The notes: generated by a model not told the origin, from the sequence alone. Shown: positions 42,096 through 52,967, counted from the first letter of the stretch. The stretch is DNA of 64,000 nt from Plasmodiophora brassicae (GCA_036867785.1 CP145420.1:868001-932000); one strand, 5' to 3'. Made by a program: numbers and translations.

Positions 42096-42686
42096 TTACA
42101 GAAGTTTCAGGTGGCCGGTGATCTGGTCGACGGCGTCCTTCGGGGCGGGGCCGATGGCGAGGACGGTGGCGGACCCGGCGGCGACCTGCGTCCGGCCGGC
42201 ATCGTGGACGACGTAGGTGCAGAGGCCTGCCGCGTCGGCCTTGGCCTTCAGGGCCATCCTGCGCGCGCGCCCTCATCAGTCGGTAGTACAGGGATGGCGA
42301 ATGCGTCGTTGCCTACATGTCCTCCTCGTCAGGGACCTGAAGCGCGATTTTGGCCTGGCCGAACGTCTCCCAGGCCCAGAGCGCATCGGGGAAGTGCTTG
42401 ACGGCTCGTCTATACGCGCCAAGTGTGGCGTGCGCGCACTGTGCTGTACCGGGACTGAGGACCCGGTACGCGCAGGCACATCAGCGCGACACCGACCACA
42501 TTGCTTGCCCTTGTCCATTCGCAGGTCCTTGCGAACCAGCAGCACCATCTGGCACCTGCTGAATTTCATCGAACGATACGACGGCGGCGGCGCTGCCCAT
42601 CTGCCCCTGGACCATCGCCCCAGGCAAAACCCGGCGATGACGGACCCGATGCCGACAGAGACGGTCGTCAGCGTCGTCGGATCCAT
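42096..42686 (-). CDS. PTRH2: Peptidyl-tRNA hydrolase 2 (mitochondrial/cytosolic)
   Basis: Releases peptidyl groups from stalled tRNA. Exon 1 has an N-terminal membrane anchor ([20 protein letters not shown]), as in animal PTRH2/Bit1 on the outer mitochondrial membrane, and then [20 protein letters not shown], the conserved KMVLVVRxDLxMxKGK region. A middle exon reads [20 protein letters not shown] and [11 protein letters not shown]. The last exon ends with [20 protein letters not shown] and [20 protein letters not shown], the family's catalytic DAGRTQ and C-terminus. Introns lie around 42305 and 42480. An upstream in-frame ATG at 42758 is possible. Confidence 0.9.
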
Positions 42687-42789
42687 GTTCGACCGCCCTG
42701 CGCAGTCCGTTGGCACTACACTGGACGGGCGGCTCAGTGCGGTGCGGCCGTGTTCCAAGTCTGGCCGTCAAGCGCAGTCGTTGCTAATC

Positions 42790-42841
42790 GTGGCGCCATG
42801 ACGACCAACGTGGCGCCATGACGACCAACGTGGCACCATGG
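42790..42841. repeat. 20-bp tandem repeat, about 2.5 units
   Basis: GTGGCGCCATGACGACCAAC occurs twice in tandem (42790–42809, 42810–42829), then a partial GTGGCACCATGG. It lies between the divergent PTRH2 and barrel-domain genes and could be regulatory. Confidence 0.85.
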
Positions 42842-43009
42842 CGCGCTTGCTGTGGTCGCCCGGTTCCTCAATCTGGCCCAGTCCTTCCCACAGCGAAACT
42901 GGTGGGAATATCGCGGACCTATTGACCCGAACCTTGATCGAACCGCTCGAAACAAATCTGCCGTTCGGATCGGAACCCGACGACCTATTGGGCTAAACGA
43001 CAGCATCGG

Positions 43010-44146
43010 ATGCCGCGCACGAAGTACGACGAGCTACTCGACCGGCCGAAGGGTGGCCTGGAATACAACCCGGAGCAGACGTTCGCGCTGCACGTGTTCT
43101 GGGTGGTGCGGTCGCGCCGGGCGGCCATGGAGATGGTGGCGCGTGGGTTTCGCCCGTGCGCCGCCGCCACCGAACGCGACACGCCGACAACGCTAGCGTA
43201 CCTGTTCCGCGTGGCTCACGATCAGCGGCTGGCGGAGCGGGTGCGCGCCAACGTCAAGACCATCGGTGACCACCCGCACTACTCGCCGGCGATACGCCAG
43301 ATGCAGATGGGCATTCCTCGCGCCGCCGTCGAACTCAAACTGAGGCAAGGCGGCATCGACATCGGACCGCTGGCGTCCAGCCCCGATCAGGCGCTCGACG
43401 CCGACGCCCTCGACTTCGACCCGGTCGTCCTCGAGTGCACCGAGGTCTACCTGGACCGGCGCAGCTTCTACGAGCACGCCGCATCCCGCGACTGGATGAA
43501 GCACTCCGCGGAGATTCTGCAGCCGGCCCGGTCACTGCAGGCGACGACGCACTGCGTCGGCGCACCCGGCGATGTCTGGGACAAGGCCCTCGAGGGGTAC
43601 CTGAAGGCGGTTCGGTTCGACATCAACCCGGGCCCCGTCGTGTCCGCCATGAGACCCGGCGTGTTCGTCGGCGACGCCGTCGCAGTGGGCGCGCCAGCAG
43701 TACCGTGGGGGTTCCTGGAGGTCGACGCCGGCGCTGAACCGCAGCAATGGCGAGTGATTCGCCAGGAATTCGACTCGCTGCAGACGGACCTGCAGGCACG
43801 CCTGATGGTCGTCGTGCCGACGTCGTCGCCCGACGACTCAGAGTCGCTGTCGTGCCCGGGCGCTCGCGTGATGGTGTCGTTCGCCTTGCGGGATGGCGTT
43901 CAGACGCGCGCGTTCAGCACGATCCGAAACGGGTGCCGCACCTGGCTCGCCCGGCTGATCGTCTTCGGAACGGGCAGCGTCGACGCGGGCCGTGCCCTCC
44001 TGGATCGGTCCGACGCCGCCGCCGCCGAGCTGGTCACCGTGCTCGATGGCGACGCCGCCCGATCCGAACACATCCTGGCCGGATACCCCGTCCATCCCCT
44101 GCATCACGGCCTCGTCAGCGACCCGAAGTTTGACTATCGTTTATGA
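43010..44146 (+). CDS. Protein with dimeric-barrel-like halves and a CCDC53-like motif
   Basis: 378 residues in one exon from MPRTKYDELLDRPKGG. The first about 75 residues and residues about 145–190 look like dimeric alpha/beta-barrel (antibiotic-biosynthesis-monooxygenase-like) units: FALHVFWVVRSRRAAMEMVA, and VLECTEVYLDRRSFYEHAAS followed by RDWMKH. Between them lies HYSPAIRQMQMGIPRAAVEL and KLRQGGID, which resembles the KYxKMLKMGVPxxAVxxKMxxEG motif of WASH-complex CCDC53 and formin-related proteins. The C-terminal half (LQARLMVVVPTSSPD, CRTWLARLIVFGTGSV) is not recognised. No catalytic activity is claimed. Confidence 0.5.
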   Translation: MPRTKYDELLDRPKGGLEYNPEQTFALHVFWVVRSRRAAMEMVARGFRPCAAATERDTPTTLAYLFRVAHDQRLAERVRANVKTIGDHPHYSPAIRQMQMGIPRAAVELKLRQGGIDIGPLASSPDQALDADALDFDPVVLECTEVYLDRRSFYEHAASRDWMKHSAEILQPARSLQATTHCVGAPGDVWDKALEGYLKAVRFDINPGPVVSAMRPGVFVGDAVAVGAPAVPWGFLEVDAGAEPQQWRVIRQEFDSLQTDLQARLMVVVPTSSPDDSESLSCPGARVMVSFALRDGVQTRAFSTIRNGCRTWLARLIVFGTGSVDAGRALLDRSDAAAAELVTVLDGDAARSEHILAGYPVHPLHHGLVSDPKFDYRL

Positions 44147-44264
44147 ACGTTGCGTTGTCGCGTCGAGCAGAAGAAACGCGGCGGACGGCATTTTGCAATA
44201 GCCGACGACCGCACGCGGCGCAGTCCATTTTGCGTCGGGCGGCGGCGGCGTTGCGGTGACGGCG

Positions 44265-45414
44265 ATGTCGTTCGGGAGAGCGACGTGGGCCATCGCGGTC
44301 GTTCTGGCGGTCGGCATCGGAGCCGTCGTGGCTGACGACACGACGACGCCGGCGAAACGGGTTCACACGCTTCGCGACCAGCTGAGGAATGTGTCGGTCG
44401 GGTGGCCGGAGGCCGTCGCGGCCCTTGCCATCGTCGCGTTCGTCTACGTTTACCTGGGCGGGTCGCGTGAGAACGAGTCCATCGCCGACGCGTGGTTTAA
44501 CGTCGTCCGTCCAACCTTGGATCTGCAGTTCGCGAAGGTAGGCGCGTATCAGGGCCCGCCCCGGGACCGGCCCCTTATCAAGGACAGCTGCTTCTCCTAC
44601 CGGGTGTACTCGTCCGGCAGGCGAAATTGCAGCGGACTTCTAGCCTCCCTTGAGCTCCGGAAGCGCCAGGATCTCCTGTCCATTGTGCTATCGTCGCTGG
44701 GTGTCATCACCTCGCAGGACAAGTGCACAATCGAGATCCCGCTGGAGGCCTCGACGATGGAACCCTTCGTGCTCCTCCTTTGTCGGCGCCGGGATGAGAA
44801 ACGCGTGCGCAAGACGTACTCGGATGTCGAACAGTTCGCGGTTCGTGCCTCGCAGCCCGCTGCGCTGAAATCCATTGGCATCACCGTCCTGGCTGATACA
44901 CCCGAAGTCGTTAGCGAACTTCTCGATCAGCGCGTCCTGAAAGGTCAGTCAGTTGGTCTGCTGGTTATGCGGTGACCGAGGATTGAATCGAACGTGTGCA
45001 GTCCTCACCGAACATCGAGATCTGTTCGTCTCGTTGTACATCTCGGATCAGTCGACGTATCCGATGGCGTTGTCACCCGCATCGTTACGCATGGATTTCC
45101 TGCTGCCGAAGACGCGCAGCATTGAACGTGTTCGTCGGCTAGTGGAAATGTCGGTCTTCCTCATCGACCAGGTCGCGTCCCTGAAGCTGTCCGCGGTGGC
45201 GAAGAGCCGCGCGACGGCTGCTCGTGCCAAAGTCGCCCAAGCCCAGTACCGCCTGACGCACGAAGAACGTCAACAGCAGGTCATGCAGCGCAAAATCGAG
45301 GCGCTCGAGAAGGAGCGTGACGGCCTGTCGGGCGAGGCGCTCAAGAAGTTCGAGCAGCGGCAAGAGAAACTGGCGATGAAGCGCAGGGGGCCGAAGATGA
45401 AGATCATGCGGTGA
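44265..45414 (+). CDS. CCDC47: CCDC47 (PAT complex, ER membrane protein biogenesis)
   Basis: ER membrane protein that helps insert multi-pass proteins at the Sec61 translocon. Signal peptide MSFGRATWAIAVVLAVGIGA, then a membrane segment WPEAVAALAIVAFVYVYLGG. The cytosolic domain follows (RENESIADAWFNVVRPTLDL, ELRKRQDLLSIVLSSLGVIT, CTIEIPLEASTMEPFVLLLC). A 57-nt intron near 44943–45000 joins LDQRVLK to VLTEHRDLFVSLYISDQS. The C-terminus has the family ending ERVRRLVEMSVFLIDQVASL, a coiled coil (LTHEERQQQVMQRKIEALEK) and the basic tail KMKIMR. Start at the second ATG because it gives a clean signal peptide. Very good full-length agreement. Confidence 0.92.
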
Positions 45415-45930
45415 TGTTGCATAACAGTAGTACAGCGATCTACCCTTCGGGCCCTGCCAAACCAAGCGCCGCACTTAAACGCTTAGCACAGCAGAAACGC
45501 TGAGAAGGTCACACAGCTCGGCCGGTTGATCGCACCGTACGTGCACGCTCCGATCGCCGTCCCTATGAAGAAGGTCGTCGCTAGGCTGCGTCGCTTGGTA
45601 ACCGGGGAAGACTACGCGCGACTCATCCTTCTCGAGCGGAACTCGTCGGGTTACGTCCCAAGCAAGGTAACGTAGTCGTGATGGAGATCGAACACTAAGT
45701 CGGCAGGGTCGACGTGCCGCATGTTACATCGACGGTTGGAAAGGCAAGTGCTTCCTCGTCTACAAGAAACGGGAACGACGTTCGCGACCGCCAGTTTCGT
45801 CGCCATAAAGTGCCTCTGCAGGTCTTCCAACTTAAAATCACGTTGGCACGTACGGCTGCACACCACCACATCAAGCACAGCAATAGCATCATTTTCTCCC
45901 AATGAAGATCCTGCATTGTACTTTCATTCG
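45415..45930. other. Spacer between CCDC47 and PRP19
   Basis: About 515 bp between convergent genes. One short plus-strand frame, TQLGRLIAPYVHAPIAVPMK with RLILLERNSSGYVPSK (about 45506–45673), looks weakly coding but has no partner exons or known family. Otherwise nothing seen. Confidence 0.3.
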
Positions 45931-47484
45931 TTACGCTCGTGGAGCGGAATACAAGTTCAGATGGCGGTCGAGCGAGACGGACGCAATGAACTGGGCGTTC
46001 GCACCGAAGCACGCGCCGGTGATGTCCTTCTCGTGGCCCTCAAGCTCCACCAGCGGTGTCCACTGCTTGGCGACTTCGATGACGCGAACCGAGTCGCCCG
46101 CTATGGCCAAGTAGTGCCCCGTATGGTCGAATCGGACCGAGTGAATGTAGCTCTGGGAGGCAAACGCGTGCACCGCCTTCAGCTTGCGCAGGTCCCAGAT
46201 CTTGGCGCTGCCGTCACCGTCACCCGCAGCCATGTAGTACCCATTCTCACTGAACGCCAGACTCGTAATTTTCCCAGAGTGCCCCTACACGACGATCAGT
46301 GGCCCGTCCCTAGCTAGTACGTAATAGTACCTCGAACGGCTGGACAGCAATCTTGTTCTCCCGAGGGTCCCAGATGACCAGCTTGGAATCCGTTGTCCCT
46401 GTCGCAAACAGAGTCCCGTCGGGATGGAAGGCGCCGCACGTGTACCCAGCAGTTCCATCAGCGAACTTGTGGACGACCTTGGACTCGTCCACGTCCAGCA
46501 ATGCCCATGACGCATCGACGGACGTGGTCGCCAGATGACGACCCATGCCATGGAACGCGACACCCGTGCATGCGCCCCCGTGCAACTCTCCAAACGCAGC
46601 AGCTTCCTTGAACTTGTCGTCACCTTTCCAGATCCGAAGAGCACCGTCTTCGCTGCCAGACGCAATGACGCGCTCGACATTGTGCAATGCCACGGCGAGA
46701 ACCTATCCACGTTTGAGCCACATCGACGGGGATAACCATACATCAAATCTACCTTTCTCTCGTGACCTTTGAGCGTGTCGCGAACCTTCTCAGACGACGC
46801 GTCAAAGACAACAACACGGGCGTCGACGCCACCAGTGACGATCAGCGATGGGTCGACAGCGTGCGCGTCAACACACATGATTCCGGGCTTGCTGACAAGG
46901 TGAAGGGCATGTGACGACGTTTTCTCATAGGTCCCGATCTGCTCCTTGGTTGCCAAACTCTCTGGCGGCGATCGGAACGCCTCTTTGCGACCAGCAGACA
47001 CCTTCTCGCTGTACACCTGCCACGATTTGGCAAGTTCGGAGGGAACGACAGGCGCTCCTGCTGCTGCGGGCTCCTCAACAATATCCATTTGAGCCGAGGG
47101 CGAGCGTGCGGTATCGCGCTCGGCTTTCAGCCTGGCGATAACGCGACAGGCGGCATCGTAGCGGTACAGCGCGTGGCTCAGTTCTTGACGCGTAGAATGA
47201 AGCTGCTTCCGTAGAGAGTACGTCTCCAGCATCAGGGCGTCCCATTCGTCCTGGAACGTGTTGATCAACGCCGGTAGAGAGTTCGCCGTCGGCCGCGGCC
47301 GGACAATCGGGTTGGCCGTCTTCACGGCGATGATGTCCGTGTCGGGAGACATGTCCTCGCCGGAGACCGGGTCCTGGCCCGTCCGCTCCAGGTGCTTCAT
47401 CAGCAGCGACCGCTCGAAGACGTGCCCGGACTTGACGCTGATGACGGGATCGCGCGCCACATCGCCGCTCAACGAGCACAACAT
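45931..47484 (-). CDS. PRPF19: Pre-mRNA-processing factor 19 (U-box, WD40)
   Basis: E3 ubiquitin ligase and core of the Prp19 spliceosome complex. The U-box opens the protein (MLCSLSGDVARDPVISVKSG, FERSLLMKHLERTGQDPVSG). The Prp19 coiled-coil assembly region follows (LPALINTFQDEWDALMLETY, SLRKQLHSTRQELSHALYRY). The WD40 domain begins LVSKPGIMCVDAHAVDPSLI and includes ASGSEDGALRIWKGDD, HPDGTLFATGTTDSKLVIWD, GDGDGSAKIWDLRKL and ENGYYMAAGDG, ending SLDRHLNLYSAPRA. Two short introns (GTAGA…GATAG near 46700–46755; GTACTA…GTGTAG near 46286–46333, about 47 nt) are needed. Start at 47484 because upstream frame lacks family sequence. Size (about 475 residues) is typical. Confidence 0.93.
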
Positions 47485-47755
47485 CGTTGTATCGCCACGT
47501 CGCCAACTCCGTGCGCACACCTTGACCTGCGTGTTGCATCGTCCGGGCAGTACCCGGAACAACTGCACACCGAGGATCCGCGGCGTGGCTGTCCTTGCTG
47601 TGCGAGCTGCATCCCGACTCGTGACGGGGCCAGAGTCTGAACTGCATCTTTAGATCTGCGCCGTTGCCCATAGACAGAACTGCAGACGTCGCAACGGCTG
47701 CTGGCCTGCAGCGGGAAGCTGCATCGGGATCCGTGACGCGTTCGCTTAGGCGGGC

Positions 47756-48391
47756 ATGATGTCTGGTCAGCGTCTGATCGCATTTGACCTAGATGGGACG
47801 ATATGGTCGCCCGAGATGTACGAACTGTAGGGCGCGAACGTTCCTTCAGTGCGTATCGCTGTGGGCTAACCCCGAGCCGGAGGTAGATGGGGTGGTGGAG
47901 GGCCACCCTTCCGTCCACATGCGACGACCGGTGATGTTGTCGACCAGCAAGGGACTCGCGTGCGAATGCTGGGCGATACGCGGTCGATTTTGGCACGCGT
48001 ACATGAAACGAATGACCCGTCCGTTGTCCTGGCGATTTCATCAAGGACGGACGAACCAGACTGGGCGCAGATCTGCCTGAACACGATGGAAGTCCGGCCT
48101 GGCATTGCACTCAAGCGGCTGTTCACTTATGAATGCATATCCAAATCCGCCAAGGTGACGTTACTGCTTCTGCCCCCCTGGCACCACGTCTGATCTGTTC
48201 TAACGCAGACGGAGCATTTCAGGGCGCTCAACCGGAAGACCGGCATTCCGTTCAGCAACATGGTGTTCTTCGACAACGAGCCCGGCAACATCCGCCTGGT
48301 CAGCCAGCTTGGCGTGCACTGCATCCTCACACCCGATGGCGTCAAGCACAGCCACTGGCAGCAGGCCATGTCCCGTCTTCAGAACCCATAA
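47756..48391 (+). CDS. MDP1: Magnesium-dependent phosphatase 1 (HAD family)
   Basis: HAD-superfamily phosphatase of the MDP-1 type, acting on protein tyrosine or sugar/fructosamine phosphates in animals. Exon 1, MMSGQRLIAFDLDGTIWSPE, carries the catalytic DLDGT loop. A 60-nt intron (47827–47886) joins MYEL to WGGGGPPFRPHATTGDVVDQ, followed by GTRVRMLGDTRSILARVHE and VVLAISSRTDEPDWAQICL (second HAD motif, S/T). After another intron the family ending THFRALNRKTGIPFSNMVF, FFDNEP and LGVHCILTPDG appears, with the HAD acidic motif FFDNE. Convergent with GAR1 across about 50 bp. Confidence 0.88.
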
Positions 48392-48439
48392 AATGCCCAA
48401 GAACGATGGGAATGACAATGTGTTGGGAGTGTATGGAGA

Positions 48440-49021
48440 TCAGTAGCCGCCACGTCCGCGGCCGCCTCTGCCTCCACCCCGGCCGCCGCGAGGTCCGCCT
48501 CGGCCAGCGCCTCGGGAGAATCCCCCGCGGCCGCCACGTGCCTGGAAACCGCCACGCGCCTGGAAACCGCCACGGCCACCTCGACCTGGGCCACCACGAC
48601 CGCGAGGTGCCCCACGACCTCGGAACGCGCCGCCACGTCCAGCTGGCTTCGGTTTCGGCTTGTCTTCGTTAAGAAACCGCGACATGGGCAGGAGCTTGTC
48701 AGGAGCAATGTACATTACATCGCTGGGTTTGAACGACGTGCTCTTCATGCCTTCCATCATCTTGATCGTGAAATACACCTTGTTGATGGGTCCGAGCACT
48801 TCCTCGACCTTCCCGATCTGCTGTTTGTTCTTCAGGTAGATCGGCGCGTTGAAGTACGGAACCATGCTGTTCGTCGATTCGCAGACGATTTCGCCTTCGC
48901 AGTCATGGCTGACCGTGCCCATCTCGATGACACGCTCCGGTGGGCCCGCATCAAACCTCTGCTGGAATCCACCACGACCACCACCGCGACCGCCGCCGCG
49001 CCCACGCCCACGATAGCTCAT
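48440..49021 (-). CDS. GAR1: H/ACA ribonucleoprotein subunit GAR1
   Basis: Nucleolar protein of H/ACA snoRNPs that guide rRNA pseudouridylation. The N-terminal Gly/Arg-rich tail ([18 protein letters not shown]) is followed by the conserved core: [55 protein letters not shown] and [15 protein letters not shown] long C-terminal GAR tail ([30 protein letters not shown]) closes it. It is intronless, 193 residues, and shows no anomaly. The tandem AR-GGF repeats in the tail make the DNA locally repetitive (about 48,520–48,580). Confidence 0.95.
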   Translation of the reverse strand: MSYRGRGRGGGRGGGRGGFQQRFDAGPPERVIEMGTVSHDCEGEIVCESTNSMVPYFNAPIYLKNKQQIGKVEEVLGPINKVYFTIKMMEGMKSTSFKPSDVMYIAPDKLLPMSRFLNEDKPKPKPAGRGGAFRGRGAPRGRGGPGRGGRGGFQARGGFQARGGRGGFSRGAGRGGPRGGRGGGRGGRGRGGY

Positions 49022-49126
49022 GATGCTGACGAAGCGGTCTGCCCGGCAGGCTGGACAGCGATCTCCGTACGGAGTCCGCGGCGGACTTACCCGATGGTTT
49101 AGGGGGGTTCCACAACGGGGACCGTT

Positions 49127-49844
49127 ATGGACCGCACCAAGCGTGTCGTTGTCGGATCCAACAACCCGGCCAAGATTCGGGCCGTCCAGATTGGCCTCGA
49201 GGCCGTCCTACCTGGGGAAAAGTTCGATGTTGTCGGTGCGGGCGTTTCGTCCGGCGTCAAAGCGCAGGTGTCGCCCTAGAACCGGTACCTGCTACCGAAA
49301 CTGACGCGGTGCTGTTGTAGCCGATGACGATGCAGGAGACATCGGACGGATCCAAGAATCGCGCGATTGCTGCGATGGCGTCGGACGGTGCTGCCGAGTT
49401 CGGCGTCGGGCTTGAAGGCGGTATTGAAGAAGGACCTGACGGGAAACACTTCGAATCTGGATGGTGCACCGTTGTCGATCGTGGCGGTATCGTTTACCGA
49501 CCACCTTTCCCGGTCCTCTCGTTTGACATGGTTGCCGTACAGGGCGTATAGGGCAAGCGTCTACAGCCAGAATGCAAGTTTCGGAATCGGTCTTGGAGCG
49601 TATCAAAGCCGGGGAGGAGCTCGGCGACATTGTTGACGATCTGTCCCTGCAAACCGACGTCCGATCCGGCCAAGGATTTATGGGTCTTATCACGAACGGC
49701 GGTGCGCGTGAACGTGCAACGGTTTCGCTTGGTCACGTACACTGACGTGACCTCGTAGGTTTGCCCAGGGATGCATGCTATTCGCACGCCGTCATGCTGG
49801 CTTTCGCGCCCTTCGTCAGCAACCCAGTGTTCTGGAGAGAATAA
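49127..49844 (+). CDS. Inosine/xanthosine triphosphatase, DUF84 (YjjX) family
   Basis: House-cleaning NTPase that hydrolyses non-canonical ITP/XTP. Exon 1 reads [20 protein letters not shown] then [20 protein letters not shown], with the nucleotide-binding SNNPxK motif. A short intron near 49277–49330 leads to [20 protein letters not shown] and [11 protein letters not shown], the catalytic acidic region. Further exons give [40 protein letters not shown] and, after an intron, [18 protein letters not shown] before the stop. Four or five exons. Convergent with the LRR receptor gene, separated by about 50 bp. Confidence 0.88.
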
Positions 49845-49893
49845 CCATTGTTGGGTAATAACTATGGGGCATGGCCGTTTCCTAACGAGGCTT

Positions 49894-52765
49894 TCAGCTG
49901 TCCGTCCGCCTCTTCGTCTGTCGTCTGGTCGTCGGCTCAACGGACGGGTCGTTATCGTCCTGGTTCGACGGCGGTTCATAGGCGTGCAACGTTAACCCGG
50001 AGGCCATGGTGCCCAGGTTGATCGTGTCGACCTGGCCGCCGTTGTCCATCGTTCCGACCGTTACTGTGTGTGGGTCTGGTACGGCTGCCGGGCCATGAAT
50101 TTGCCTGGCGTAGTACCCACCCATCTCTGGCGTCCTGTCCAGCATGCCAGGCAGCGTTTCCATGTCCATAGCCATTCGCGGGCGCTTACGTTCCCGTACA
50201 GGCGGCGCTTTCATCATGGCGATCGTCGAGGACGCGCGCACGTACAGTATGACGATAATGACGATGACGTGGAGGCAGACGGCGGCCGAGGCGAGACTCG
50301 TGCGCTGTGTCGCAGAGAACGATGCGCCGTACAGGAAGACCCCAGCGAAGCAGACGTTCAGAACCTTGATCCAGGCCAGGGGCGTCGCCACGCGCCCACG
50401 ATACGGTTGCCGAACAGCGAGGGCGATCGCATATCCAATGCGAAGCACCATCGCGAGCGCCACTTGCGACTTGGCCGTCTTCGTCAGGACGCAGATCGCA
50501 AGGCCGTCGATGGCCTGGACGGCGACCTTCAGCGTCAGGAAGCGACGGTACCGATCTGTGTAGTCGGCCACCAGCGGTTCCAGCAGCGGGCGCCCGTCAG
50601 AGTGCCGCGTGGAACAGTAATAGACGCAACATGGAAAGCCGATGACGAGAACGACCATGGTGGCGAAGCAGGTCCCGGCGACCACGAATACCCTGTGGGT
50701 GGCATGATACTCAGCGACAGGGTGCGCATGGTGCAACAAGCAATGGGACGAACTCGCTGGAAACATATTGGAGATGGAGGCCGCAGACGATGACCATCGA
50801 CTGCAGGAAGAACATCTCGACGCGGAACAGCCACTGGACGATATGATCCGTCAGCGACGGCATCTCGTCGATGTACGCCTGGAACGAGTGCCCTCCCAGG
50901 CACGTACGGGCGATCGACGCCGCCACCTCCATGAGCACCCTAGCGGCAACGCGTCAATTGCGAATGGCGTTCAGATGGGGACGACCTGTGGACCTGAAGG
51001 CGGGGACGACGACGACGACGGACGTGATGACGAAGACGTTCGTGAAGATGACGAAGAGGACGAGGTCAGCGGGGTCAACGCCAACGGCAGCGGCTGCCCA
51101 TTGCAGCGGGTATTCCGACGACATTGTCGCAGATCGCAACCCGGCCGCCCAGGCGCCAAACACGCGATTGAACGGGGATGGTGCCGACAGGCCCGTCATC
51201 CAGCCCATCTGCTGGACGGACTGACGGTAGACGGGCGGCAGCGTCAGCGTCATGGCGCTGACGGCAACCATGTCCCGAACGTAGTCGATGACGTGCCACA
51301 TGCTACAGGGGCGCGTCACCGCCAGGTTGGAGAACGCACCTAGGGGCACGTTCAGGACAGCGAACCGACGACGAACGAGCGAGCCGGGGCACCTCGATAG
51401 ATTCCCGTCATGAAGATCGCCACGATGGTTATGATGACGATGGCATCGACAGCGGCAGATGCGAGCTGAGCGGCCACTGCCCAGCCGCTGGCATCGATGC
51501 CAGCGTAGGCGATGCAATCGCCACCGTTGGCGTTGCATCTGGAGCGTGGACCCGGCGTCAGCCGCCGGCTCGTCGTCGGGGACGGCACCTGCGTCGTCGT
51601 CGTCGTTCTGTTCAATGACGTGCCTGATGGCTGAGCGGCAGAAGCAACCGGATGGGCCAATGCCAAGCTGGTCACAGCATGTGGCCTGCGCCAACTCAGA
51701 TTGCAGGCCTACGTCAGACATGCTGAACCTACGGGGTGGACATCACCCTGCTGTTCGTCGTGACGGCGTTGCTTGGCGCCCCGATGGGTTTGCTCGTTGC
51801 TGCTGCTGCGTTTGGGATAGTCGTTCTCGGACGAAACCGGCTCGTTACTCGGTTGGCAGCAGAGGCGGCCGGCACCAGAGCCGTTTGCCGCGCCTGCCCA
51901 GCGCTCGATGATGCCGAATGCATCGTTGGTGGCGGCGGTTGCGGGATGGTCGTTGTTGCCGGTGCGCATATGGGATACGTCGGTTGCGGGTTGGCGTAGA
52001 AGTGTGTTGTAGGTGGCTGGGGTATGCACACGATTGCAACACTGGGCTGCTGAGTGATGTCGCTATAAGAGTGGCATATATCAGGGTCCCCGGTGCGATC
52101 CAGCGGGTTCGATTCCGCTCCCACTTACAGATTGGTCACCTTCGTCAGGTAGCGAAACAGGTCGTACGGGAAGACCCTGACGAGGTTGTAGCTGATTGTC
52201 CTGTCGAGCGGATCGTCCGTTACAATTCCGAGGCGGCATACTGCCAAGGGCAAGCGGGGACATACAGAGTTCCCAGCGACGTCAGCGGGTCCAGCAGGCC
52301 CGATGGAAACCCAACGAGGGAGTTGGACCCGAGGTCCCTGACAAGGGAGATGCGCGTCAGGACGGCACACTCAGCAAACGCGGGTACACAAATATACAGG
52401 GTGGTCAGGCTGGTCATCTGGTCGAACGACGCCGGCGCAATGTACGATAGGAGGTTCCCGTCCAAATACCTGGCAGCAGGCGCATTGGCGACACGCGTCC
52501 GACGCACGATCACGCGCGCACACGTTACAGGGCTTTGTAGTTGCTCAACCCAGAGAACCAGGACGCATTGACGCGCCCTGTGAGGCCCTTAGCGCTGAGT
52601 TGTCTGATCGAACGACCCACGTTCAGCGCTGCAAATACGAGCGCAGGTCGCGACTTACATCGCATTGGCGGTGCAGGAACCCGGGTACCATGCGCAAACG
52701 TTACTAAGCGCCGCAGGCGCCAGCGCCATCGCGAGCAGCGCGGCTCTCAGCACGCGGGTCGCCAT
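49894..52765 (-). CDS. LRR receptor-like protein with TRP-like membrane domain
   Basis: Predicted surface receptor or channel. Signal peptide MATRVLRAALLAMALAPAAL, then a Cys pair. After a 55-nt intron come four leucine-rich repeats, one per exon: IQLSAKGLTGRVNASWFSGL (52529–52603), LYLDGNLLSYIAPASFDQMT (52398–52469), LDLGSNSLVGFPSGLLDPLT (52266–52337) and LTISYNLVRVFPYDLFRYLT (52129–52200). A Pro/Thr-rich stalk follows (about 52,060–51,850). The membrane part includes VDAIVIITIVAIFMTGIYRG, MVAVSAMTLTLPPVYRQSVQ with QMGWMTGLSAPSPFN (resembling the LSVNYPPVYRSFTSNFAWSTG motif of fungal TRP-like/flavin-carrier proteins), DLVLFVIFTNVFVITSVVVV, FFLQSMVIVCGLHL and LHVIVIIVILYVRAS. A cytosolic tail ends at 49894. 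Joins between 51,850 and 51,350 were not fully fixed. Confidence 0.7.
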
Positions 52766-52967
52766 GATCATCAAGCCACAGCGACACGTCCACCCATTGG
52801 CACGATCGCGCCCGGATACCCCGGGAGGTGTACGCTCGATCCACACTGCGCTTCCGCGTCTCCTTGATCAGACACGCGATCCTCCCGGAACCCCCTAAGG
52901 TCGAGCAGCTGACCATCGCGACGCGTGGAGCCCAGCAGATGGTGCTTGGCGTGATGTATATGAGAAA

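Noticed and set aside
50068-51343. Plus-strand frames over the LRR receptor membrane region
   Set aside because: They are Arg/Asp-rich mirrors of hydrophobic minus-strand exons.
52102-52119. tRNA T-arm-like sequence (AGCGGGTTCGATTCCGCT) resembling a polymerase III B box
   Set aside because: It lies in an intron of the LRR receptor gene; the loop is one base too long and no matching acceptor stem, D-arm or anticodon arm can be folded upstream.
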